This document shows, in pieces, positions 36,201-51,200 of a stretch of 64,000 nucleotides of DNA. A program made the position numbers and the translations under genes. The DNA is taken from assembly GCA_949710005.1 (NCBI GenBank), contig OX453276.1, forward strand, positions 24,639,349-24,703,348, written 5' to 3'. This stretch comes from Ricordea florida. Taxonomy: Eukaryota > Cnidaria > Anthozoa > Corallimorpharia > Ricordeidae. The notes beneath the pieces were generated by a model. The model was not told the origin of the DNA. It ran no database searches and saw nothing but the letters and a program-made list of their open reading frames with translations. How positions within the stretch are numbered: the first letter of the stretch is position 1; every line of letters begins with the position of its first letter.

Positions 36201-39200
36201 GATAAAATGACAATTCACCCTTTGTCATTCATGTCTCTGAGGTAAACATCCTTTCTTCTCAACTAAATTAATTGCAGCTGCGCATCACTGGCATGGTAGC
36301 TGTGTGTCCCTGGCCTCCTAGAACTGTGGCTTGGTCTCCTAGCTCTCTAGATTGGGAGCCCGAAGGGCTCCCTGAAATTTTTCTTAGGAAGCAGCCTTAG
36401 GAGTGAAAGGGTTAAGTGTGCATAATTTTACGGTAATTACTTTTAAAATGGAGTTTAATTATAAGCAATTATTAGATGAGGTTTTTGTGATATCCACAAT
36501 ATTCAAGGTCGAGGTAGGGGTTATCAGCCGAAGCCAAAGGCTGAGGCTGATAACCCCTACCTTACCATATAATAACTACTGTTATTGCCTCCCAACCAGG
36601 CAAACATTGTTGAAGTTGGAAAACGAAAAAATGGTGCTTAATCAAGCGACCTGATGAACTAAAAAAAGATAGTTAAGGTGCACACGAGCCATGAGACCCT
36701 CACGGCAGCACCTTTCTCAAGGAACAACTGAGGGCTGCTGTTAAAACGCAATTGCTAAAATTGCGTTAATACTGTAAACGGTCAAATCTTAAATTTTGTT
36801 TCTAACGCAAATATCTGATGTTTTTTCATACTGTGTATAATCAATTTGTTGACAGTACCTTGTGACCTCAAAGGTGTCCACCAGCGCCATGAATGAATCG
36901 GGAAATGAAGAGGCATAAGCCGCGAATGACACAAGTTCACCAACGTGAACTTCACTCTCCAAAACGCGAAGTACGGGAGCTACCTTCTTTAGCCACAAAC
37001 AAACAACTGGGTAAAACGCTTGTGGTTCTTTGTCAGAGTCAACAGGCTGTAGCTTGGCCACGAGGTGCGAATCTTCCGGTGAGAAAGATGTTATGAAAGC
37101 ATGTGCCTGTGTCCCTTTGACCGGGATACCACAGAGTTTCCCGGCAAGCACATTGCTTGTTCCATCAAAACCTACAGGATTAAAAAACGTCCTGAATTAC
37201 CGACTACTTTATTCATAATAGGGACCTTAAGCAAAACACGACGACATCGTCGACTTCAACGACACCACACAATAGCGTTGATGAACGAAACAATGAAACT
37301 GCACGTGCAAAATACAGTCTGGTAGATTTCTTTGCCGTCCTGTGCAAAACAACAACGTGAAATGACCATTTTTCAGGTTTTCTGGAAGACGCGAATGCCC
37401 AACGTCAAAATTGCCAAGAAAAATTTGTAATGAACCGCGAACGGGTTTAAGTTGGAAAAATCGACGGTTTGAAAAGTTATGGAAATTAAATGAAACAAGT
37501 CAGCCGCCATTGGTACAGGAGAAAAACACATCCATCTTTCGGAACGTGCCGTCCCCGGAATCGTCGTCGTTCTTGCTTAAGCAGATCTTTGAATGCTTCT
37601 CTCGTCATTACTACACTGAATATATAAACCTTATTAGGGACCTTTAGCAAACCACGACGACGATGTCAACTACAACGGCACCAAACAATAGCGTTGATGT
37701 ACGACACAATGAAACTGCACGTGCAAAATACAGTCTTTGCCGTACAGAGGCATAAAAAACCTGTAAGCATCTGTTAAGCTCTTCTTTGGACTGTTCTTTA
37801 ATAGGAAGAGAGAATCTCTGTTGGCTTGCGAACCATTCTAAAATTGGTTTACAAAAAATGTGTCAATTGAAATGCAGCTCTTGAAAATTTAATTTTGTAC
37901 TTTTAAAAGTTTAAGTCATTTTTCGACTCCTGTTCTTACCGTGAAAAAAAAATCTTCATACCATATTTTGTTGCGACTTTTGTCTTTTCTGGAACAGCCT
38001 CGACCAGTAAACTGTCTAAATCTTCTTCGCGGACACTTCGAAAACGCGAAGAAGCGGCCGTCATTTTGTTAGCAAGGGCACATTGCTACGCTACTCACTA
38101 TCTATCACAGATTAGTATAAATCTATTAGCGTTCTATCACAAATGCCGCGCTCTGATTGGCTACGCTACCCACTATCTATTCTGTGATAGATAGTGAGTA
38201 GCGTAATGGCGGCCGCTTCTTCACGATTTCGAAGTGTCCGTGAAGAAGATTTAGACAGTTTACTGGTCGAGGCTGTTCCAGAGAAGACAAAGTTTTGAAC
38301 GACTAGTATATTTATACTAAAACAATTAGATTATTCGTACTCGATTTCTCTGCGTGATAGTTGACGCGATAGAAATCTCGAGCTCATAATCTAATTGTTT
38401 AATAGATAGTGCGAAATTCCTGTAGCAGTTCTCTCTGTACTATTCAAGGTCTTACACCAGTGTGCCGGCACAAATGTAAGTCTTTTGAGCACCTAACATT
38501 GCTGTTTCGTAGTATCATCTAATGAACGACTGGTCTAAATCAGCTCGGCTGTAAGTGATTAGACAGGATTGTATCTTGAGTTATTTTCACATTAAGATTT
38601 CTGATTGAGGCACTTCTCCCCGTTGCTACTCCGTTAAGCTTGGTCATATTTCTAGTAGCAGTATATTCTGAGTCACTGATTTTATATTTCGTGCTCTAAT
38701 CATTGAAAACCATTGTAGGAACTGGCGTATTGGCGCGTTTATGGTGCAGCGCCAATTACAATTTTCGAACAGCGATTGCATTTTTTCTCCGAAATGAAAC
38801 TAATGGAAAAAATACTTGAGAAAGTGGAGCTGCCCTAAGGTATCTCTTTCGTTAAGCATCTTCCCTTAGAAGCGATTTCTCGCACAGAGGATCTTCTTGT
38901 AAATGGCAAGTGATCATAACATGTGTTTTCATGTCTTATTACGCTACCTAAAAAACCGTTTATCTCATACGACCAGCGCGAGCTTTTTGAGCCATGTATG
39001 AAAATATGTATACTTCTTTGAAGTAGATTCTAGGTAGGGAAACTTAAATACATTTCTAACATGCGCTAAGTGACGAAATGGTGGCAATCTAACCCTTTCA
39101 CTTTCAAAAATTAGTCTGTTTTCGGAGTTGCCTACAAGAAGGACTAAGTTCAGCTCCGATTACGTCATACACCAGACCCCCGCAAAATTATTTTTTTGGC

Positions 39201-42200
39201 TGCCATTTTTACTTCGGACCAAATCTGAGCTCGAAATGGCTTGTCCCCAGACATCACCCAAACTGCTAAACGTGCACTGCTTCCCACTTGAATCCACGAA
39301 CTATTGGCATGGCGATACAACAAAAACGAATTCAGACAATCATGGCCAAAAACTTTGGGACACTTTGCAAAACAAGGTAACCCAAAGGCAGTATCTCCCC
39401 CCTCCCCCACATTTGATGTTGATTTGTTGCCATGTATGATGACTGGCTATCAACATTGTTAAGGGGAAGGAGGGTGGTTGTAATAACAGCAAAAAACTGC
39501 GAACAATGTTTTCCAGGCCTCTTATTTTAATCACTTTACAGGGCTCGACTTTCAGAAAAAAATCTTGGGGCCACCTGGCCTCCAAGTTCTCATTTTTGGT
39601 CGCCAGGACAAGTATTCTAGTCGCCAAAAATTATCTTCAAGAAAAAATAGAATATAATACACTAAAGGTCATTTAATAAACTTCAACAAAATCGTCAAGA
39701 AGTTACAGAAAGTCAATCCTGAATACAAGGCTATATATTAAAGAACAAAATGTCAACAGAAATTTGTAATAAAAAAGTTTACATTTCTGACTCGTGCATG
39801 TCGATTTCACTTTGCGTTTCAGTGCTAGCAAGTAAATAAAGTAGCCAAAAGGAGAATCGAACACGATCTCATCGGCTTCATACGCGAACACGAAAGTATC
39901 AGAGTATTGAACTCAATAAGAAATTTTGGGGCCAGCCTGGCGACCAGGCGTGAAAAGTTAGTCGCCAGTGAATAAAATCTAGTCGCATTGGCGACCCCAC
40001 AGGTCGCAACGTCGAGCCCTGCTTTACATATCTGCATCAAAGGCGGGTCATTCCTTTAGTGTCCCAGATACTTTTGGCCAGGACTGTAGCACAATCAGCC
40101 CAATTTACAATGCACTGTTAGGTAAGTACGGTCAGCAAAGTATTCCCTCCCTTGGTACAAGCAAACACCTCTACAACCAGGCCACGAGAACGACCAAGTA
40201 AATATCCTCTAAGATTTGCCATGGCATTTAGAGAGAGTCCCAAAAGATAGAGCGAACAGACCAGACACCAGCGTGTTAGATACGAACAACAGAGTGAATC
40301 CTGATCGAAGGGGCAGCGTGCAATCCAGGGACAATCACAGCAAGAACGAAACACAAGCAAGACAAGTACGTGGATCTAACATTGGGAATATTGAGCTTAT
40401 GCCCAGGTTACAAAGTTAAACTAACAATTGTGGGCCTTTGACTTTCTTGGTGCATATTACAAGAGTTTGGAGAAGGAACTGACTGAAATACTTGGGAAAA
40501 AAGTAGCAAACGTAACAAGTGAATGCTCTCAAAAATGGATTATTTCCTGGAACTGCGAAATTACAAAACGATTTATCTGCTAAAAAATGAATGAACAATA
40601 ATGATCCAAAGGGCATAAGGACGTTTTGAACTTTATCATTTTTTTATTCTCTTAGCACATTTAATTATTCAAAGTATTTCAAAAGTCATGTTTAAAGTTA
40701 TGAACATCGTTTTCTATAAATATCTTTAAAATTATGTTATTGTTATGAAGTAAGCTAGTCGGCTTTTTAAAACAACTGGATCGCTCTTCGGCATATTCGT
40801 CTCTATGCATTTCCAGTACGCCTTCAAGGACTGCAGTGAGGTAGTGTATATATATATACACACCAGTGCTGACGGCAACATTTCAGTATTTCCCGTCTCT
40901 GGCAAAGACTAAAGTCACAGAGGTACTCATTCGTGAGGTACTCATTCGTGAGGTACTCATTCGTGAGGTACTCATTCGTGAGGTACTCATTCGTGAGCTG
41001 CTCTTCACTGACGACGCAGCGTACTGCGCTTACTGATAAATCTCATTCCACATGTAAGATTTGCTCCACGGATGTTAGTTACAATATACTGGAAATACTA
41101 TAAATATGGCAACGCATTTCACATGTCCACATGACATCGTGATCGTACACGAGGAAAACACAGGCAATTGGTCACGCTTTTCATTGTCTATTCGTCGTCA
41201 GATTCAGAATGCAAAAACAGTCATGTCAGCTTCGTTTGAACGAATACGTAACTCCATCCCCGTCTATCACCCTTTTAAATCATTCTATTTTTGTATTCCA
41301 TGTTTTTTTTTTCTTGAAGCAAACTTGCAAAATTTTGAATTTCATTTGGACTCTTTAAGTAAAAAGTGTTGAGTAAAAATTGTGTTAAACGTCAACTGCC
41401 GTGTACGAGTACCATTCAGCGTGATTGAAAGACATGCGTGGAAACGCTCTTTTCGGTGAATCACTCACGTTGAATCACTGTGCCAATTTTTATACTGTTT
41501 CAGACAAGCTGTTTGCTCAGTGTTTACTTTAGTTCGCCTTCATAGAGTATTTCGACATGTCAGTCAATGCACTGTATGAAAGCAATCGTATCGACGCCCC
41601 GTGACACGATACGTATCGCATCGCGAAAGAATGTTTAATAAATGAAACTGAATAAAAAGGATCTTTCATTTATTAAATATCTTTCTACAGCAGTACACAT
41701 ATAAGAAATTTTCATAAATTTACATTCGTAAAAGAGTTTATTGTAACACCCCTAACAAATACCAGTTCGTATCATATGCGTTGCTGTAAAATATCCTAAG
41801 TAATGTTATGTGATTTCCATACCTCCAATGTAGCAGTATTTAGACGCTGAAAGACCACCGTCTGGCCCTTGCGCTCGTCGCAAACCAAACTCAATTAAGC
41901 TCTTGTCCCAACCAGCAGCGAGACGGAATCTTGCTGCATTGGTTGCTACTAAGCTGATAAATGAAAACCAAGTCAGAGCTACTAAGATTCTATGGAACAC
42001 TGGAAGTGCTCTTCAAAACAAAAATAGATACAACGCATGCTGCGATAGATTCACTAGCAGCGAATGTATCAGGCTATGCAAACGAGGCTTTGACATCAAA
42101 CCCAACTCCTTGCTTTGTGCAGATACCGGCACACCTTGTTAAATGCCCTGACATTTGGAATTTCTGTACTTCAACAGGGTTTTACATAAGAATTGTAGCA

Positions 42201-45200
42201 GCAGGAGAATTGTGTAAAATAACAGGAGAATATTCTGAAAGCGCTCTATGTCTGAATTTAAAACTAGCCCAGGCCATCTAAACTTGACCGGAGAATTCTT
42301 CGTAGTAGCCGGAGAATTCTCCGATCTCCGATGCCTAATGAACACCCTGCTTCAAAGTTAACCACTCCAGCACTTTCAATGTTAGCATCAAAGCACACTG
42401 AATATAATAGTCATTGTCTGAAAGTCGATGGCCATGAAAAATGTGCTTACAATATATTATGAGACACGCAAAAAGTGAGTTGTCTTCCTATACAGCAACC
42501 CCTCATGTGAGGATTATTTGCCGGGCGGTCAAGGCCAGACCCCAACACCGGGATCAACTTCCCCTACTCTTCGCGAACAGTGTGTGGGTTCTTCAACGTC
42601 CCACGAAGTTACGAACAAGGGTTGTGAGACGGGACCTACGGTTTATCGTCCTTATCCGAGAAGACTAGAAAGTCTAACCATTTACGTATGTTATTGCAAA
42701 GGCAGCACTTTCTCCTCAGTTTTTTAAAGACCTTGAGTGGTGGTCCGGCCGAGATTTGAACCAACGACCTCCCGCACGATAGTCACGTGCTCTACCAACT
42801 GAGCTAACTGGTCGGCGGTTTATCAGACGAGTAGATGAATGTGCAGTAGCTTGTTTCACCTTAAGCGGGAGAGTAGCTAGGATTTTCCTGGGGGGGGGGG
42901 GTCACCAGGTCACCTTCATAATTTTTGTTACGAACAAGAACATGGTCCACTCAGACTGCCAACAGAGTATGTCACTATCTAGCACGGGAAAAGATTTATT
43001 GCATGTTGATTCTTTGGATTCGTGTGTTTTCGCCACTTGAATTCTCGGGACATAAAACAATTATCTCACAAAGGGGGGTGGTCACGGGCACCTCAGGACC
43101 CCCCCTCCCACCCCCAGCTACACCCCTGTAAGCAGGGAAGAGGAAGTTGACAATTTCGCTTTTACCTCTTTGTCAGAGCAAATGTGTATACAGTGAAATC
43201 ATAAATTTAAGGCCCAGATTTTGAAAATGTTTTGATTCAGAATTATCAATCAAATGCTAGTTTATGTAAAAATCCGAGATACAAGTAGCTTATGCACCAA
43301 CGTTTAAGGAGCTGATATAAATACCTCTCTATATAGAAATCCCATACCTAATGTAGCTAAATAACAATTGAATTTTCATTACCTTGCAAAGTTCACTAAG
43401 TTGAGAAGTGTGGTTTCCATTAGTTGAACAACTGAAATGTGAGCAAAACAGCAGATGACATGCTCTGTGTGTTCAATTAATTAGAGACATGGAGAGCCAT
43501 GCATATTAAGTATTTAGTCAGTGGATTGCCAAGGTAAATCAACAGAAAACAAATAATATGGGCAAATCAAATGACAATGTTTCTTGCACTAGGGTCATAA
43601 TTGGCATTTTAGGCCAAGTTCATTTTTTCAGGATTACCAGTACGCTTATTGCTAGCATCCAGTTTGGAAAAACAACACATTTCAACAAATTTGTTTGCAA
43701 CAAAAATTACAATAGTTTCCTAGGCTCAGAGTCCCAGTACATCAACCCACAGAAGGTTCTTGCCTCACAAAACCAAACCCAGAAAATAAACTATGAGAAC
43801 ATTCGAAGTATACTGTTGAATGGCAAATAAATGTTTTTAAGAGGGATATGGCTGCCCGTAAGTAGCAAAATTTAATCTTGTTTAATTTTTATTTGATTTG
43901 AACTTCGAAATGTACTTAAATTTAAACTCAAAAATTTAATTCAATCTTTTCAAATTTCTGATTTAAACTTCTCAATCAAATTCATTTAATCTTTGAGCAA
44001 TTTTTCATTTAAACTGGCCGAAACTTTCATTTTAGCCTGCTGTAAATTTCATTAAAACCTGCTGTAAATTTCATTAAAACCTGCTGTGAATTTCATTTAA
44101 ACCTGCTGAAATTTTCATTTAATCTTCCTGGGGCGAGCTCGGCCAAGGAAGCCGGCTCACGTGGGTCAATTATCCCAACATGGATGACGTTGTGAAAGTA
44201 CAGATCTAGAGTTTCAGAGCTACCTAGCGAAGCTTCCAGGGCACTTCCTGCTCCTAGCACCTCTAGGAATCCCAGTACTTTAAATAACGCTACTGGGAAT
44301 TCTTCTAATGTAAACTCAGCAGCGACCATGCTAAAGCGGCTAAACGAAACTTTACGGGATTTACGGTCGTTTCACCAACGGTCATTTCGCAAACATCTGG
44401 GGTCAGTTCGCAAACGTGGAACTCTGAAGTCAGTTCGCAAACGTGATAATCTCAGTGAAAAGACTTCACATGCAAGACAATTACACATTCGATCATTCTA
44501 TGGAACGATGCAACACTCTGAACCATCATTCGATCGATCCAGTTTTTCTCACTACCTCCAGCTTTAACTTAGCTCAGCTTGGTTTGCTCTTTTAGGCTTC
44601 GTCAAAACAGTGCTTACGAACCACCTGACTAATCTTAAAAGTAAGTGCTACCACCAAGACGGCGTCGTTTTTACATATTCCCGTCCTTCTGCTGTGGTGG
44701 ACATGCTTTTACTGAGCCAAGTTTTAGTCTCATGGCTTCAAAATCCACATCATTGCATTCTACACCTAAAAAAACATAAGGTCAGCAAATTTCATGAAAA
44801 TTGAACAATTCGTTTTCTCAAACGACCTGCCCCAATACAGCATTATAGTAAAAAACGCTAACTCTTTCTATACATAAAATTTCCACTTTTTTGAGAAACA
44901 AAGCCATTTTACGGCATATTAACCAGGTAAAACTCACTAAAATAATCATTAGAAGCATTAGAGAGGGTCTTGACATGCATAAACCTTTATTTTGGAAATG
45001 GTCAATTTTTTACAAATCTGCGGGTATCTACTACCTTAAAGCGGGATGCTTCAAAATAGAAAACAAAAACATTACGAACCGTTTGATTCACAGGCATTTG
45101 CATTACTGGAGTTTGATTTGCGAATTAAAATTTCCTTACCAGGGCGTAACCACTTGGCTCCTAAATATTTTAAAGTGGTAGCTAATTCCAAAAAGTTGGT

Positions 45201-48200
45201 GGCCATTATGTTTAAATGAGCCCACATGGTCGACATGTCAAACGCGATGAAAAATGAGCCCGCAATTTGCACGTGCTACAAAGAGGACACTAGAGACAGG
45301 TCTCAAAAACCGCTGATTGGACGAGAAAGTGTTTTGAGAGCGCGTGCGTCAAACGTTCACCGCTGACTTATTGCGGGGATCGGAAGCGCGAAAGCAGCGG
45401 CCTAAACGGTAGTTTGAATGAAGTGTGTTTGACTGTGTCCCTTTCACCACAAATTGCTGATTTTTGCTTGACCAGTTTGTCAGTATATTTACAGTTTTAT
45501 TAACGGGGATTATGAAGAATGAGCGTGGAATTGAGGGATGGCAGTTGATGTTTACCGACCACGGCGATGTGTTCTGGAGTGATTCTTCAATCCTCCTAAC
45601 GATGAATAGATCTTTCCGCATCCACGTTCCTGACATCGAAATTGTGGTGTATCATCCTTGGGCTCCTCTGCCTGTGGTTGCACTTGTTTGTGTTTAAGAT
45701 TTGTGTATGCTGGAAGGATCATCACTGGCTTCGTTTCCTTTAAAATTCGGAAGCGCTCCGCGAACTTTGCTTTGAGATCATCAACCTTTTTCCTGTACTT
45801 GGCTTCATCAAACTTGTCATCCTGTCGATTCTCTGTTTCTGTCTTTGAGGTTTCGTCTGGTTCATCGTCGTCTTCATCTCCACTGTTTTCTTCTCCTGAG
45901 TCAGAATCACTTGCATCGCCAGCGAGGTACCTGGAAACCAGTGCAAATGAATGACAAAAGCTCTTCAGTTCGAGTAAGAACATACACTAAACACTGTTGA
46001 ACAAAAAGAGCCATTTAATTTCTTTTTTCCATTAATCTTACGGGAAACATTTACGTGGCTTTACATTGTGATCTATATTTTACCTGTTCATTGTGGTGGA
46101 TAGTTGTTCAATTTTCCTCTGAAGGAGGGGATGGCAAATCGGACATAGACGCTGTAAACACTGACGGTGGAATGAATGCCCACAATTGAGCCTCACATAG
46201 TCGTGAAAGTTGTTTTGAATCGGGCACGTCATCAACTCACAAGCGATTAGTGAATCTGGTTCGTTTCCTGGGAAAGCATACCCCATTGGTAAGCATCGCT
46301 GGTCGAGCGTTGCGTCGAGAGCGGGGAAATAGTACGGCTGAAAGGACAGGCACATTTTAAGGTAAGCTTAGGCTGTTTTATGACATGGTCCTTGCTTTGA
46401 TTCCATTTTCAAGTATACTAATAAAAATTACAATGGACGAGAAAAGTGTTTAAAGAAAAACTGAATATTAAAAATTTGTTTGGCTTCCAGCACTGGGAAT
46501 GATCAAATATCATTTATTTTAGAGTTACTTTAGGTGTCCCATTTTTCAAATGAAATTATTTTTATATTTATTAGGTCACCTGATATTTTCGTGATCCATT
46601 TGGAACCTTCCTTGTCTGTCCAACAGTGTTCCACACAACTACAAAGAGGTCAACAAGGAATTCAGCTGCCTTAAGAGCTATTTCCGTTAGATTTTGTCTC
46701 CCCCTTCCATGTTGGTACTCTGGTACAAACCATTGTTGAAATTCTTTGTCGTATCGTCTGCCACTCAAGGCATGGGCAGTCATGCTGATCAGTGGAGGTG
46801 GAGCTGTCACTGGCACACATCTCATAAAGTAAAAGTACAAGTCAAGAAAAACAAATTGGTAAGGAGAATTTTGTATACAAACAGTTAAGAAGCTCATTGT
46901 TACAACTTTCAAAAATAATAGTTCATTTTATCATGTCCACTTCACGATACTATTGTAGTGTGCGTAACGATTCCACTGCTTAAGAATTTGAAAACAGGAG
47001 TGGTGAGCCACAAGATTATTCATAATTATCTTGACAGAAATTTTTAATTTTTCTTGAGTTAATTTCGACAATTTACCACTGGTTGATTGATTTAGTTACA
47101 GTTTTGAGACAATTTAGTGCTTCTAAAGTGTTGTCAGTTGAAAAGTAGAGTTTCCTAAACAGCCACATAATACAATTTAGCTACCTTCTGAAAATAGAAT
47201 GAAGGATCTCAATCTTCTTCTCTGTGAAAACATCAAGGTGGTTCTGGAAATTATGTGCCATGTCTGGATTATCAGTGAGGTGGAAGAGGAGATCACTCAG
47301 TTGACACAGAGTTGCTTTGTTGTAATTGCGACGGTTGAAAATGATAAAAATCATGGCCACTCTAAACAAAGCATGCAACCACATGCCAAATTCCCCACCA
47401 TGGAAAATGGTGGTGTAAAGGAAAAAATTAAGACAGCTGATTTCATCCAGCAGGTGAAGCAGCATGACATATTGCTCATCTTTGCAGTTGCCAAATTGGT
47501 CAAGGATCATCTCTCTGACAATTAGCCATCCACTAAATGCTGCTGTGGTCACAGTTGAGATCTTCTCAGCCCTTGGCTTTTTTGGAAACCTCTTGTTTCT
47601 GCCAAATACTGCCTTGTAAAGTTTTGAAAAAAAGGGCCAAAATAACAGAACAGTTGACTCCTCTGCATTAAGGGCTACATGGAAGGGACCTTGCCAAGGA
47701 ATGAGGGCTGGAACTTTTACTGGATTTTCATCTGTCCACTGGTAGAACAAATTCAAGAGAAACTGACATTATATGAAAGGTTACAGTATGCAAAATAATA
47801 TGTAGTGTACAGCTGAAAATCTAGTGCATTTAAAATCATTTGCAGTATGTTGCATTGCTTTGCATTGTTGCATTGTGTGTGTACAAAAAAAGAAAATATA
47901 GTGGAACTTCTTAAATGTGGAGACCAAATTAGCAAGATGTGTATTTTGGAGTTGGCGATTATGTGAATTTTGGTCTCCCTGAACCAACTAAACTGTCCAT
48001 GATATACACATGTCTGTATTGTGCAGGTGTCCATAAGAATAGGTTTGATTGTGTGTCAGTTCATAGTCATACCTCTGCTATGAGTTTTTTATTGTATTTC
48101 CAAGTTGGAAAATCTCCAGTAACAGCCAACTGGAACTTGTTCAGATACTGAGATAGCTGTGGGGAAAATGCCAAGATGAGGTTTAATGCCTGCCTGTAGT

Positions 48201-51200
48201 GATGCTTGCTATGTAGTGGCTGTTGGAAGACATCTACAAGCCATGTGGTGTTAAGGGTCTGTAACTCATCCCTTTCTGCATCCCAGTAAACCCTACATGT
48301 TAAAATTCAACACGAGTTTGTACAGTTTTTGAATCCTTTGCAATTTTTGATCTTGAAAATATCTATAGAAATGTTTTGAAGACTCAGGGAAGTGGTACAG
48401 GAAAATTTAAAAATAGTTATCAAACCAAAATTAGATCAGCTGAACCATTTAATTGATTCAAAGAAAGTTTAGATTCAAGGTCCTGGGTCATGGAAATTTA
48501 AAACTGTGTCATAATGCAATAGGGCAAACCACTTTATGTCTTTTGGTCCTGAAATATTGCTAAATTCTTAGCACACTATCACAGACTCCTGTGTTTATGC
48601 AATGTCAAGATGAATACAATAATTGGCATCTATTTAGCCCTGACAGGAAAATTAAGCATTACAAATTCTTTAAAAAACTGCCTTTGCAAGGTTTTGCAGG
48701 AGTTATATTTGTAGTAGATTACCTCAATTCCTTAAAACTTTTTTCCACATTTGACCAGTTGAACTCTTTGAATTGCAGAGGGAGATGTTGAAGGAAGCTT
48801 TGGTGGTAATAATTTCGACTTTCAACGGATACAAAACCAAGTAGGTGCTGAATGTCAACACCCCCTCGACAAGGTCGGTCTGTGCCATCCTCCATGGTCA
48901 CATGTACATTCCGGTGATTCTTAGTGATGTCATCTCCCAAATCAACAGCTTCCATTTTGTCATGTATGTCCACAACTGCAGTGCACATATGCCAAGTGGT
49001 ACTTGTTATGGAACTTGTGGGATGGTGCTTGGCATGTATGAAATGGATGTCATCTTCAATGAAGAGCATGAACTTTCTATTCTGAAAATTTGGGGTTAAA
49101 ATAGTACATTCTTGCTCTCAGGGTATGCAGTAACACAGAAACTTGTATTATAATTTGTACTTGTATCACCTTGTAATAATGCAAGTAGACTAGTCTTCCA
49201 TCTACAATCATTGATTGAACAATTTTTTATGATCCATGACACATTGTTCTGTTTTCTAAGTTGGGCACAAAGTGGAAACGTAAAATCTTGTTGGCTTAGA
49301 CGAACTTCATGTAACTTAATTCCAGTTAATAAATTATTAGGAACATGTTATCTCACTTTTGTGGCTTCCTTTATTTGTTTTTGTACGTCTGTCTTGTTAG
49401 CTTCTGCCAATGTCTTTTCGTAGTTGAGTATTGTTTGTGGGTGGCAGCTGAACCCAAGGACCATGCCAGACATCAGTGAGCTGTAACTGGCTCCTTTCAT
49501 TTTGAGATTTAAACCATTTGCCTTCTGGATGGGACAGTTTTTCTAGCACACACAAAAAAAATGTTGTGGAAGCCCTTTTAACACAACAAGCTTCCTCCAC
49601 TGAAATATGTGTAATAAAATACCAGTGAAACATTTTCAGCCTGAACTAGATATTAGTTTTGCAACTGGTGCTGTCAAATATGCTTTTCAATAAGATATAC
49701 TTCCAACAGTGCAAGGATAGATTAAACATGGAAATGTCACACCAGCATAGGCATTTTCCATTGGAATAAAAAAGCATATATATATATATATATAGGCAAT
49801 TGTTGAAAACGAGGACGGACAACTTCGAGCGAAAAAAATATATACAGTAAAAAATCTAAAAAAAGTTTAAAAATTTAATACAAATAGACGTTTCGGTCAA
49901 AGACCTTCATCAGTTGCAGTGCAGTATATATTTATGTATGTATGTATGTGTACCTGATTGCAAAAGAAACTGAGATTGTGTAACATTGACACAACTCTTG
50001 TCTTCTGCATTTCCATGCGCTTTTTGGAAGGATTTTCCTTTTCATCATTGACAATGCATCTATAAAGTTCACTGAACAGTCCAGGAGCATGCTGATTGCA
50101 GAAAGCTTCCATTTCAGCAGGATTATAGAGGTGTTTGCCCCCCTGTGTATAGTGCTTGGTCAATGCTCTGTGAAACTGCTGGACATGCTGGCTGAATGAT
50201 GGTTCTCCTAAAAATGTTAAGAGCATTTTAATTTATTTTATCCATTGGGTTCAATTATCATGATGTCTTCATTGAAAAAGGGTAAGCACTTCAGCCCTGT
50301 TGTTGTTTATTAGTGCTGGTGCACACTCAAATATAGTCGTAATAATTATTTGTTATGAGCCATGAATACAGAGAAATACATGACTCAAAACAGGGAGGTT
50401 AGGTTTACACCCCATTTTCATTTTCAAACTGCACCTTCTGTTGGATAAGTAGCTGGTTTGTCCATTTTATATTTCAACTAGGAAATTAAGTGTATACTTT
50501 CTATCACAGTTATTTATTTTTTCACTTGAATGGGATAAAGATTCAGGTGATAGACAACTTGCCAGTCAAAATAAGGTTTTAGGTACCTTGTGTTTTCTCT
50601 AGTAGCTTTGCATTGACTTGTTGTAGCTCCTCAAGCATGCTTTCATGTTGTAACCTGACCACATTTAAGTTAGCATTCTGCTGCATGATATCTGTAAGCA
50701 GTATTACAAAAGTTTATTGTAATTATTTAGATCCTATTTTATCCTGTAAGGAAACTGCTATTTACAACAGATTTGATATCCTTTCCTTTATTTTCTTTTA
50801 GACATTGTCAGCAAATCATATTCCTTTTTTCTGCCAGATATCAGTTCATAAATTCACTTCAGTTTTTTTTTAATCCACAGTTTTGTTTTTGGGATTTTAC
50901 ATTCCAACAATACTTGGATCATGCCCCCTAAGAGTGCTTTTTATATCTGGTTCTCTGTTTTTCTCTCTTTGTTTCTCTCTCTGTATGTTAAACTTTTGAT
51001 ATCGATGCTGTAAAGCCCTTCTTAGGAATGCTCAATAATAAGTGTATGTATGTATTCATGTTTGTATATTGCAAGAGAATTTTTCTTTATGCTTCAAGAA
51101 TTTAAGAAGCTATTACAATGCCCTGATTAGAAGCAAGGGAAGTGCTTATGCTACCAACCTTGCATTTTATTACGCAGGGAATTGTTCTCTTGAGTGAGTT

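Noticed and set aside
49397..49633. 78-aa minus-strand ORF as the coding frame of this exon
   Set aside because: The alternative frame (49542-49357) fits the phases of both neighbouring exons and a better donor.
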